Notes under the pieces: model-generated
What the model saw: only the letters and a program-made list of their open reading frames with translations
Databases searched by the model: none
Told to the model about the DNA's origin: nothing
Assembly (NCBI GenBank): GCA_013002645.1
Contig: JABDJF010000520.1
Location: 1-12,070 of the forward strand
Direction: 5' to 3'
Length of the DNA stretch: 12,070 nucleotides
Source of the DNA: Myxococcales bacterium
GTDB lineage: Bacteria; Myxococcota_A; Polyangia; Polyangiales; Houyiibacteriaceae
Part shown: piece after piece, positions 1-6,505 of the stretch
How the letters are laid out: each line of letters opens with the position of its first letter
Position numbering within the stretch: the stretch's first letter is position 1
Made by a program: the position numbers and the translations under genes

Positions 1-28
1 GTGTGCCGCTGACGCTCGACGCGAAGTA

Positions 29-877
29 TCAGACCGGTGGGGCGAGGACGGGGTTTTGGGCCGTTCGGATGTCGTCCATGCGCTGGTTCGCGGTTTCGCG
101 CCAGCCGTCTTCCGAGAGGATGTAGAACGTTTCGGAGCGGATCGCTGCGATGACACGATCGGCCATCACCGATGGATCGATCGCGGTTTGCATGCCCTCG
201 TTGATGCTGTCGAGAACGAGCTGCCGAGCGTCTGATTCGACGACGTCGCCGGGCTTTGAATACTCGGTGGGCCGGTTTCTCTCGGAGGTCCCGATGCCGG
301 TCTTGATGAGCTCCGGGCACAGGACGGAGATTTTGACCTTTTCGGAGGTGACGTCGAGCTCGTGGTACAGCGATTCACTCAGTGCCAGCACGGCGTGCTT
401 GGTCATGTGGTAGATGCCGGCAAAGGGCATCGCGCAGAGCGCGGCCATCGACGCGGTATTGACCAGATGACACTCCGTGTCCTGCTCGAGCATGATGGGA
501 ATGAAGGTTCGGATGCCGTGGATCACGCCCCAGACGTTGACGTCCATCAACCACTGGTAGTCGGCCAAGCTCTCTTCCCAGAGCAAACCGCCCGCGAATA
601 CCCCTGCGTTGTTACAGGCCACGTGCACGCCGCCGAACTCGCTGCGGGCACGCTCTGCAAGCGCGGCGACGTCGGCCGCGTTCGAGACGTCTGTCACTAC
701 GCCGATGGCTTCGGCGCCGGTGGCGGTGATTCGTCCGACCGCCGAGTCGAGCGCAGCCTCTTCGATGTCTGCGAGGACCACCCGCATGCCCTCGCGCGCG
801 AAGCGCTCTGCCAAGGCGAACCCGATGCCGCTGGCCGCACCGGTGACTACTGCTGTTTTGCCGCTGAAGGACTCCAT
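29..877 (-). CDS. SDR family NAD(P)-dependent oxidoreductase
   Basis: This 282-aa protein is a classical short-chain dehydrogenase that would interconvert an alcohol and a ketone or aldehyde in the cytoplasm. Visible motifs are the cofactor loop TGAASGIG (residues 12-19), Asp37 at the end of beta-2 (which usually favours NAD+ over NADP+), NNAG (89-92), Asn114, Ser143 and the YHMTK active site (Tyr156, Lys160). The length is slightly above the usual 250 because of a C-terminal extension. The start at 877 is preceded by AGGGAGAG at good spacing. The gene overlaps the 3' end of the upstream monooxygenase by 31 nt, so it is the third gene of an esterase-monooxygenase-SDR operon. In that setting it could make the ketone for the monooxygenase or oxidise the alcohol released by the esterase; this is inference. 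Family assignment is certain, substrate unknown. Confidence 0.95.
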   Translation of the reverse strand: MESFSGKTAVVTGAASGIGFALAERFAREGMRVVLADIEEAALDSAVGRITATGAEAIGVVTDVSNAADVAALAERARSEFGGVHVACNNAGVFAGGLLWEESLADYQWLMDVNVWGVIHGIRTFIPIMLEQDTECHLVNTASMAALCAMPFAGIYHMTKHAVLALSESLYHELDVTSEKVKISVLCPELIKTGIGTSERNRPTEYSKPGDVVESDARQLVLDSINEGMQTAIDPSVMADRVIAAIRSETFYILSEDGWRETANQRMDDIRTAQNPVLAPPV

Positions 878-2373
878 GCCTTGCTCTCCCTAGACTCGAA
901 CGTTTGGGCTACGCGACCCGCGACCACGTTGAAATCACCGAGCCCGATATTGGCGTGCAGCTCGACCCACAGCTTGAAGTTGCCGGGGAAAAGGAAAGGC
1001 GCGTGCCCGTCGGCGTTGGTGTAGTAGCTGTTGCAGCTCGGCGACCCCCACGAGAACTTCCCGAACTGGGTTTTCATCCAGGCGAAGTATGCATCGGTGA
1101 CGTCCTGACGAACATCGATCGCCTCGATTTGCGCTTCGCGCATCTCCGACAGCAAGCGAACGATGGTCTGGACATTGAGCTCCGCTGTTTTGAAGTAGGG
1201 CACGTTCAAGACGAGCCCGTTCGGACCCACGGCAAAGAAATAGTTGGGGAAGCCAGGGGTGGCGACCCCTTTGTACGCTTTGGGCGCGCTCCCCATCGCT
1301 TCTGCCAGGCGCTTGCCGTTGGAGCCGACGACCTCGATTCGGTCGAAGTCTAGAATCCGGTAGCCGGTACAGTAGATGATGACGTCGACGGCGATGTCCC
1401 TCCCGTCGGAGGTGACCAGCCCAGTTTCCGTCACCTCCCGGAGCCCAGACGGAACGAGCTCGACGTTGTCTTTGTTGAGGGCGGGGTAGAAGTCGTCGGA
1501 GATGAGGCCGCGCTTGCACTGGTATCGGCTGTCTGGTGTGAGCTGCTCTCGAAGGACCGGATCTTCGATGGTGCGTTGCAGGTACCGGCGTGCGAACCAT
1601 TCGAACTGGTCCATGCGTCGATGGCCGATCGTGGCGGCATGCTCCACCTGGCCCATCAGAAACCCTTGCACGCGCCGCGTAAGCTGGATCAGCCAAGGAA
1701 ACCGGCGCATGCGACCCCGCTCGGCGTCGCTGTAGAACCTCCGGTTGCGCGGCATGATCCAGTTCGGAGAGCGCTGCAGAACGGTCAGGCGCTCGGCGAC
1801 TTTGGCGACCTCGGGCACGATCTGCACGGCGCTGGCGGCGGAACCGACGACCGCCACGCGCTTGCCTGCGAGATCGACCGCGTGATTCCAGCGCGCCGAA
1901 TGCCAGCTCGCCCCGGCGAACCGGTCACGGCCCGGGACGTCGGGATACAAGGGGGTGTGCTGGTTGCCCATGGCGTTCACGAGCACGTCGAATTCAAAGA
2001 CGTCACCCGCTTGCGAGCGTACGAGCCAATGCGAGTTGTCCTGCCAGTGCGCCGATTCGATGACGGTGTTGAACCGCGTGTAGGGCTCGAGGCCGAAGTC
2101 TGCCCAACACTTGGCAAGGTAGCCTTGAATCTCGGCGCGCTCGACGAAGTTCGCCGACCAATCGGGGTTCGGCGCGAAGGAAAACGAATACGAATGGGCC
2201 CAGACATCGCATGCGAGCCCCGGATAGGACTGCACGCGCCAGGTCCCGCCGGGGGCGTCCATGGCTTCGAGGATCGTGAAATCGGTGAAGCCCTGCTCTA
2301 GGAGCGCGCGTCCGCAGGCGATGCCGGAGGGACCCGCGCCAATGATGCCGATTCGGGGCGGTTCGACCGTCAC
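847..2373 (-). CDS. Flavin-containing monooxygenase, Baeyer-Villiger type
   Basis: This 508-aa FAD/NADPH monooxygenase probably inserts oxygen next to a ketone, giving an ester or lactone. Visible features are the FAD Rossmann motif GAGPSG (residues 12-17), Glu36 for the ribose, GGTW (42-45), the BVMO fingerprint FxGxxxHxxxW at 152-162 (FAGASWHSARW), and a second dinucleotide site GSAASA (177-182). In that second site the middle glycine of GxGxxA is alanine, and the fingerprint is followed by Asn rather than Pro/Asp. The reading frame is open back to 2493, but the homologous part begins at the GTG at 2373. Its first bases form a GTGA overlap with the stop of the upstream esterase, which indicates translational coupling. 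An N-hydroxylating or sulfoxidising role within the same superfamily cannot be excluded. No substrate can be deduced. Confidence 0.93.
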   Translation of the reverse strand: MTVEPPRIGIIGAGPSGIACGRALLEQGFTDFTILEAMDAPGGTWRVQSYPGLACDVWAHSYSFSFAPNPDWSANFVERAEIQGYLAKCWADFGLEPYTRFNTVIESAHWQDNSHWLVRSQAGDVFEFDVLVNAMGNQHTPLYPDVPGRDRFAGASWHSARWNHAVDLAGKRVAVVGSAASAVQIVPEVAKVAERLTVLQRSPNWIMPRNRRFYSDAERGRMRRFPWLIQLTRRVQGFLMGQVEHAATIGHRRMDQFEWFARRYLQRTIEDPVLREQLTPDSRYQCKRGLISDDFYPALNKDNVELVPSGLREVTETGLVTSDGRDIAVDVIIYCTGYRILDFDRIEVVGSNGKRLAEAMGSAPKAYKGVATPGFPNYFFAVGPNGLVLNVPYFKTAELNVQTIVRLLSEMREAQIEAIDVRQDVTDAYFAWMKTQFGKFSWGSPSCNSYYTNADGHAPFLFPGNFKLWVELHANIGLGDFNVVAGRVAQTFESRESKAWSPSAAKQQ

Positions 2374-3338
2374 GGGCGCACCTCGACGTCGACATGGAGA
2401 CCGCGCTCGCCCGTGGCCGCCAAGCCGAGCGCGTCGTGGGCTTCGAGAAATTTCAACAGGTCGGCCTTCAACTCCGCGTAGTGCGGCCGCCAACTCATGC
2501 TGAAGAATCCGTGGATCTCGCCAGGGTAGATCTTGCTCGAGACGGTGCCGGTGCCCGCTGCGAGCCGCGAAGCACAGAGCCGCGTGGACTCGCAGAGCCT
2601 GTCGTTTTCTCCCGCGATGAGGAAGCTTGGCGGGTGGCGTTCGAAGTCGAGGTCCATGGGCGTGATGGCAAGCTCGGGCCCGACGTTCTCTTCAAAGGCC
2701 GCAAGGCCGCCGTAGCATTCCAGCATGAGATCTGCACCTGGAAAGCCCGTTCGGAGGAAGCTCAGTCGATCGAGAATCCCGTAGAGCGACACCGCGCTCA
2801 GGCATCGCAGCGGAGCATCGGCAGCGGGGTTACCGTCGAGGTCCGTGATGAGATGTGGATTGTGGCAGAGGATGCCGAGCATCATCGCGAGATTGCCACC
2901 GGCAGAGTCGCCCAAGAGGTGCACGGCGTCGACGCTCGGATGCTCGCGTCGAATCCATCGCAGTGCGTCGAGCAGTGAAAGCAGAATCCCGGGGTGCGGA
3001 TTCGCGGGTGCGACGGGGTACTCCAGGTTGAAGACGGGATGACCCGCCTCGGCAAAGGCGAGCAACTCTCGCGTGTAGAGCGCCTTGTTGCCGACGATCC
3101 AACCGCCGCCATGGATGAAGACGATGGGCGCGCGTTCCGGACTGCCCGCCCTGCGAGGGATGTGGCCGAGCGTCTCCGCAGGGTCGGCTCCGTAGCGATG
3201 ATGCGACACCGCTTCGGAACCGGACGGGGACGGCCGTAGCCTGTTCAGCAGCACGAAGAACGCCATGATCAGCCGTGCGACCAGGAGCCCGATTCGACGC
3301 TTCAAATTGAGGGGGGTGGGTGAGAGAGAATGGGGCAT
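2370..3338 (-). CDS. Alpha/beta hydrolase, HSL/BD-FAE-like esterase with N-terminal membrane anchor
   Basis: This 322-aa serine esterase/lipase carries an HGGGW oxyanion-hole motif (residues 76-80), the nucleophile elbow GDSAGGN with Ser145, and plausible acid and base residues Asp246 (GENDR) and His276 (EIHGFF). Residues 16-34 are strongly hydrophobic after a K-R-R cluster, so the enzyme is probably tethered to the inner membrane. The frame is open to 3422, but the ATG at 3338 is preferred because the region upstream reads as non-protein and contains the divergent promoter. No strong Shine-Dalgarno sequence is visible (GGAAG lies about 17 nt upstream), which is a weak point for this start. 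It is the first gene of the operon with the monooxygenase and SDR, where it could hydrolyse the ester made by the monooxygenase. Family assignment is strong; substrate and exact start are uncertain. Confidence 0.9.
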   Translation of the reverse strand: MPHSLSPTPLNLKRRIGLLVARLIMAFFVLLNRLRPSPSGSEAVSHHRYGADPAETLGHIPRRAGSPERAPIVFIHGGGWIVGNKALYTRELLAFAEAGHPVFNLEYPVAPANPHPGILLSLLDALRWIRREHPSVDAVHLLGDSAGGNLAMMLGILCHNPHLITDLDGNPAADAPLRCLSAVSLYGILDRLSFLRTGFPGADLMLECYGGLAAFEENVGPELAITPMDLDFERHPPSFLIAGENDRLCESTRLCASRLAAGTGTVSSKIYPGEIHGFFSMSWRPHYAELKADLLKFLEAHDALGLAATGERGLHVDVEVRP

Positions 3339-3365
3339 CGATTGTGGGCGGAGTGACTTCCGTAG

Positions 3366-3378
3366 CTTCTGACAGAAG
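3366..3378. promoter_or_regulatory. Candidate operator, odd palindrome CTTCTGACAGAAG
   Basis: A perfect 6+1+6 inverted repeat lies in the 99-bp gap between the divergent esterase operon and the membrane-protein gene. It is 28 bp upstream of the esterase start and 60 bp upstream of the other start. Its position suits a dimeric repressor controlling one or both directions. No regulator gene sits next to it, so the binding protein is unknown. Confidence 0.35.
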
Positions 3379-3386
3379 ACCGGCGA

Positions 3387-3413
3387 GTGACAAGAAGGTG
3401 CGAACTGTATTAT
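3387..3413 (+). promoter_or_regulatory. Putative promoter of the membrane-protein gene
   Basis: GTGACA (3387-3392) and TATTAT (3408-3413) are separated by 15 bp, short of the ideal 17, and lie 24 bp before the ATG at 3438. On the opposite strand the same AT-rich block reads GATAAT, so it may also serve as a -10 toward the esterase operon. The evidence is a consensus match only. Confidence 0.3.
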
Positions 3414-3437
3414 CAGGTCCACGCGGAGAGGGACGAC

Positions 3438-4247
3438 ATGAGCATTTCGACGGCGACGAGCAAGCTGCAGATGGTTGGACCAGCCTGTGAGCGCACTGCC
3501 TCGCTAGGCACGATCAAGCTCTTTTGGACTTGCACCGCTTTCGTCTGGGGCGGCGTGGGTGTCTGTGCCGCCCTGTTCTTCGTCGGGGTTCTCGACTTCG
3601 CCGCGAGCGCGAAGATCGGCCTTTATGCGATCAGCGTCTGGTTGAACGTCTGGATGCTCGTGTTCCTGCTGCCAAAGAGCAAAGGTCGGTCGAGGCTCGA
3701 ACTCTACCACGATGCGCTGGTGGTGTGGATGCTCTCGTACGCGCTCACGAACGCCCTCTGGGAGATCCCCTGGGTGCTGTTCTCGCCGTTTGTGTTCGAA
3801 AACCTCCACACCCTCGATGACGTCGTGGCCCAGACGGGCTTCATGCGCGAGACGCCGCTCAACATGTACTGGTGGGTGCTAGCGTCCTTCAGCTCGGTGG
3901 ATCTGCGCACGGTCAACCACAACTCGACCTTCTACACGCTCGAGCTCTACGCGTTCGTGAATGTGGCGTCGGTCATCTTCTTCTTCTACCTGAACAAGAA
4001 GCGGTCGCCCTATCGCTACCTGATCCCGGTGCTTGGAAGCGGTGAGCCAGTGGCATCGACATTCATCTTCTCGCTCTCCGAGGTGTTTGCCGGGTTCGAA
4101 AACATGTCGGGCGGCGTGGCGGACACCCTGCTCGCCCTGGTGTGGACCCAGTACCAGTACTTCCTCTTCCCACTGATCTTCGGCTACTTCGGCGTGAAGC
4201 TCCTGCTCGGAGATTGGCGCCAGTGCCACGTCGAGGCCGGGAGCTAG
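3438..4247 (+). CDS. Polytopic membrane protein, possible emopamil-binding (EXPERA)-like
   Basis: This 269-aa integral membrane protein has hydrophobic stretches at about 28-52, 58-78, 92-115, 143-155, 168-184, 200-218 and 230-255. Polar residues inside or next to the membrane segments are His91, Glu109 (in ALWEIPW), Asp155 and Arg157 (in SVDLRTV) and Glu169 (in LELYAF). That spacing of buried acidic residues resembles the EXPERA fold of sterol-isomerase-like EBP proteins. I recognise the resemblance only loosely and would not assign an activity. The start at 3438 is chosen over an in-frame ATG-less extension to 3387 because GAGAGGGA sits 5 nt upstream. The gene is divergent from the esterase-monooxygenase-SDR operon and shares its promoter gap, so joint regulation is possible. 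It could handle a hydrophobic substrate at the membrane; this is inference. Confidence 0.75.
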   Translation: MSISTATSKLQMVGPACERTASLGTIKLFWTCTAFVWGGVGVCAALFFVGVLDFAASAKIGLYAISVWLNVWMLVFLLPKSKGRSRLELYHDALVVWMLSYALTNALWEIPWVLFSPFVFENLHTLDDVVAQTGFMRETPLNMYWWVLASFSSVDLRTVNHNSTFYTLELYAFVNVASVIFFFYLNKKRSPYRYLIPVLGSGEPVASTFIFSLSEVFAGFENMSGGVADTLLALVWTQYQYFLFPLIFGYFGVKLLLGDWRQCHVEAGS

Positions 4248-4455
4248 AACATCGGAATCTCGTGGCCGGATCTCTCTGACTGCAAGGCGTGTTTGTGAGC
4301 TGGATCACGAGCTCCAAGGGGCCGAATCGGCAGCCCGCTGGGATCAAACACCGAGGCTAGCGCTAGTCGTGAAGGCTCTTGATTCATGGATTGTGACGGT
4401 GGTAGCTTCGTGCTCCCCCTTTCGCTCGCTCACCCCCGTTTCTGAGGAGGCGTTA
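4248..4455. other. Intergenic gap with a 10-bp palindrome
   Basis: These 208 bp separate two plus-strand genes. They hold a perfect palindrome CTAGCGCTAG (4357-4366) and a small stem GAGCT/AGCTC (about 18 nt in total). No convincing terminator with a T-tract and no convincing promoter could be picked out. The frame of the downstream gene stays open to 4369, but that part is not used (see the lipoprotein entry). Confidence 0.4.
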
Positions 4456-5754
4456 ATGCCCCGTACCCGTTCCATGCGCTGGCTCGTCTTTCTCGTTTGC
4501 GGCTCCCTCGCAGCTTTCGGCTGCTCTGCGGATTCCCAGTCAGCCGACCCGAGTGGCTCGCTTTCACTCGACCTCGTGCTCGCCGACGGGGTCGTGATCA
4601 ACACCGTTTCGTGGAGGATCAGCGGTGGCGACATGGAGCCTATGTCCGGAACGATCGACACCAGCGCCCCCGGCTCGACGGCGTCGGTCGAGGTGTACGG
4701 GCTTCCTCCCGGGGACGGCTACCTCGTCAGCCTAGAAGCGACGAGTGCGGATGGCGAGGTCACTTGCCAAGGCTCCGCGGAGTTCGCCGTTGCGATTGGC
4801 GTATCAACCGACGTGATGGTGATGCTCAACTGCAAGCTCCCGATGAGCGCAGGCGCCACGCGCGTCAACGGCAAGTTCAATATCTGCGCGCAACTCTTCA
4901 AGGTGGTGGTATCGCCGCTTCAGACCTCGGTTGGCAACGACATCGACCTTTTCGCGACGGGCGAGGACCACGAAGGCGACGCGGTCAAATACGACTGGGC
5001 CGGAACGGGCGGCTCGATCGCTGACCCGGACCTCGCCGCAACGACCTACACCTGCGACGAGGTTGGCGAGCAAACGGTTACCATCACGATATCGGACGAC
5101 GACTTCGGCTACTGCATGGACGATTGGACTGTCTCGGTGACCTGCGTCGAGATCGGCTCTTGCCAAGACGTCGATTGCGACGACGGCAATGAGTGCACGG
5201 ACGACGATTGCGACCCGGCCAGCGGCACATGCATCAACGAGCCCATCCAAGATGGCACGGTGTGCGACGGTGGCGCGGGCACGTGCTCGAGCGGCCAGTG
5301 CGTCGAGGTCGACCAATGCGAAGACGTGCTGTGCACCTCTGACAACGAGTGTGTGGAGGATGGGACATGCGACCCCGCGACCGGCATGTGCATCGGCGGG
5401 GACGACAAGCCCGCCGGTACGGCCTGTGGCGATGGCGGCTCCTGTGACGGCGACGGCAACTGCGGGATCAAGATCAACACCTGCGCCCAGCTCAACAAGG
5501 TGGTTGTTTCGCCGCTTCAGACCTCGACCGGCAATCAAATCTCTCTCTCGGCGATGGGCAGCGATGACGACGGCGACCCGATCGCCTACGTCTGGACCGG
5601 AACCGGCGGCTCGATCGCTGAGCCGAACGTGTCTTCGACCATCTACACCTGTGCCGAGGCTGGCGAGCAGTCGGTTACCGTCGCGGTTTCGGACGACGGC
5701 TTCGATCTCTGCATCGACGACTTGACCGTCCCGGTGACCTGCGTCGGAGACTGA
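4456..5754 (+). CDS. Cys-rich lipoprotein with two PKD-like repeats
   Basis: This 432-aa protein is probably exported and lipid-anchored. After R-T-R-S-M-R comes a hydrophobic segment ending AAFGC, with Cys23 as the likely lipidated residue (the lipobox is loose because of Phe at -2). Residues 24-141 form an Ig-like N-terminal part. Residues 142-230 and 341-429 are two copies of a beta-rich PKD-like module, each with the signature KVVVSPLQTS, GTGGSIA and four conserved cysteines. Between them, 231-340 is a Cys/Asp/Gly-rich linker with two repeats of the D-C-D-D-G-N-E-C...C-D-P-A-x-G-x-C kind, probably disulfide-bonded and calcium-binding. The ATG at 4456 has GAGGAGG 6 nt upstream, which decides it over the open frame back to 4369. 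Such modules are typical of surface proteins in Myxococcota-like bacteria. The function is unknown and no catalytic motif is seen. Confidence 0.88.
   Translation: MPRTRSMRWLVFLVCGSLAAFGCSADSQSADPSGSLSLDLVLADGVVINTVSWRISGGDMEPMSGTIDTSAPGSTASVEVYGLPPGDGYLVSLEATSADGEVTCQGSAEFAVAIGVSTDVMVMLNCKLPMSAGATRVNGKFNICAQLFKVVVSPLQTSVGNDIDLFATGEDHEGDAVKYDWAGTGGSIADPDLAATTYTCDEVGEQTVTITISDDDFGYCMDDWTVSVTCVEIGSCQDVDCDDGNECTDDDCDPASGTCINEPIQDGTVCDGGAGTCSSGQCVEVDQCEDVLCTSDNECVEDGTCDPATGMCIGGDDKPAGTACGDGGSCDGDGNCGIKINTCAQLNKVVVSPLQTSTGNQISLSAMGSDDDGDPIAYVWTGTGGSIAEPNVSSTIYTCAEAGEQSVTVAVSDDGFDLCIDDLTVPVTCVGD
4879..5145 (+). repeat. Internal repeat copy 1 of the lipoprotein
   Basis: This 267-bp in-frame segment encodes 89 residues and aligns without gaps to 5476-5742. 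By hand count 56 of the 89 residues are identical. The first ~50 bp and the GTGGSIA-encoding block are also close at DNA level, which suggests duplication within the gene. Confidence 0.9.
5476..5742 (+). repeat. Internal repeat copy 2 of the lipoprotein
   Basis: This is the second 267-bp copy. It ends four codons before the stop, so the module forms the C-terminus of the protein. Conserved positions include all four cysteines and the Trp in the Y-x-W-x-GTGG core. Confidence 0.9.
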
Positions 5755-5844
5755 CGGCTCGGAATATCTACCTTCGGTCGTCGATTGGGGAGTCGTGCGC
5801 GGGTTGCCGACGCCGGCCGGATCGGTCCCCTGGTTCGTTAGCGG

Positions 5845-6282
5845 CTAGCCCTTTAGAAAACCCTCGATCTCGATCGCCTTCCCGTCGCAGTCGAGGGCCC
5901 CTTCGAATTCGATGTGGTACGTCTTGCGCTCGCCGTTTCTTACATTTGCTCTGACCCGGGTCTCCGCTCCCTGCGAACACTTCGTTCCGTCTGCCAAGGT
6001 CATCGAAAATGGCGCGATTGTCGCCGGGCCGGTCTTTCCGGGCGCGAGGAACACCGAACCGTTGAAGGTCGGTCCTCCTAGGACGGGCGTTGCGCCTCGG
6101 ATCGCGGTCGACGAGCTTGCGCCCGCTACGGCCGTGATGCTCCCCGAGATCTTTCCCGACAAATCGCCCGTGTACGTGATCGCCCAGCTGGGGTCGCGCT
6201 TCTTCTTGGCGTCGGCATACGCGAAGTCGCTTCCGAGAGAGCCGGCGACGAACATGAGGGCAAGGACTAGGTGTTTCATCAT
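5845..6282 (-). CDS. Small exported protein of unknown function
   Basis: This 145-aa protein begins with a clear signal peptide: M-M-K-H, a hydrophobic core up to about residue 17, and a likely cleavage site after A-Y-A before D-A-K-K-K. The mature part is about 120 residues. It is rich in Gly, Thr and Ser with alternating hydrophobic residues, so probably beta-rich, and has two cysteines (in T-K-C-S-Q-G and A-L-D-C-D-G) that could pair. I do not recognise a family. The ATG at 6282 is chosen because AAGG lies 7 nt upstream and the signal peptide follows at once; the open frame back to 6447 crosses a palindromic non-coding element. The gene is convergent with the lipoprotein gene, with 90 bp between them. 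It lies 223 bp downstream of the glycosyltransferase on the same strand, so it may have its own promoter. Confidence 0.8.
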   Translation of the reverse strand: MMKHLVLALMFVAGSLGSDFAYADAKKKRDPSWAITYTGDLSGKISGSITAVAGASSSTAIRGATPVLGGPTFNGSVFLAPGKTGPATIAPFSMTLADGTKCSQGAETRVRANVRNGERKTYHIEFEGALDCDGKAIEIEGFLKG

Positions 6283-6302
6283 TTCACTGCCTTGAACGGG
6301 CG

Positions 6303-6319
6303 CCGAGGCCCATCCTCGG
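6303..6319. other. Small hairpin in the leader of the exported-protein gene
   Basis: CCGAGG (6303-6308) and CCTCGG (6314-6319) form a 6-bp GC-rich stem with a 5-nt loop, about 20 nt upstream of the translation start at 6282. No U-tract follows on the minus strand. It is therefore more likely a leader structure than a full terminator. Confidence 0.35.
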
Positions 6320-6352
6320 TCTTGCATCCCGTGGGTACCACGATCCCATTTC

Positions 6353-6497
6353 AGGGGACACTCTCTGCCCTTCCAACATCCCGAGGTCATGGACTTCCTC
6401 CGGCAAGGATCGCAGCGACCTGGCGCGGCGGTCGTTGCGATCTTCACCGGAGAATCGTTGTGGATTCGAGCGCTTGCGTACCCAGGAAGTGTCCCCT
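6353..6497. repeat. 145-bp palindromic element, MITE/REP-like
   Basis: AGGGGACACT (6353-6362) is repeated exactly inverted as AGTGTCCCCT (6488-6497). With the next bases, 13 of the outer 15 positions match. Centred on the same base (6425) is a hairpin 6398-6452: a 6-bp outer stem CTCCGG/CCGGAG, a 2x2 internal loop, and a 15-bp inner stem (6406-6420 with 6430-6444) with two G-T pairs around a 9-nt loop. The flanks between stem and ends keep patchy symmetry (13 of 35 positions). No target-site duplication is evident. It starts 9 bp after the stop of the glycosyltransferase gene, so it may also act as a transcript end or stability element. The element could be a non-autonomous transposon relic or a RAYT-associated REP pair; which one is not decidable here. 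Confidence 0.65.
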
Positions 6498-6505
6498 CGC
6501 CGTCG

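Noticed and set aside
2374..2493. A 40-residue N-terminal extension of the flavin monooxygenase from an upstream ATG
   Set aside because: The extension is Arg/Gly-rich shadow sequence overlapping the esterase C-terminus; the FAD motif begins right after the GTG at 2373, which forms a GTGA overlap typical of coupled genes.
4804..5538. A 244-residue minus-strand open frame opposite the lipoprotein
   Set aside because: It is a codon-bias shadow rich in Ala, Val and Arg; the plus-strand frame has a lipoprotein signal, cysteine patterns and repeats.
5764..5771. A TATCTAC match that could be a third operator for the NhaR-type regulator
   Set aside because: The left arm GTAG is absent, no half-site follows at 22 bp, and it lies between convergent genes where no promoter is needed.
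5755..5844. A possible bidirectional terminator between the convergent lipoprotein and exported-protein genes
   Set aside because: Only short GC palindromes such as CCGGCCGG are present, without a stable stem-loop followed by a T-tract on either strand.
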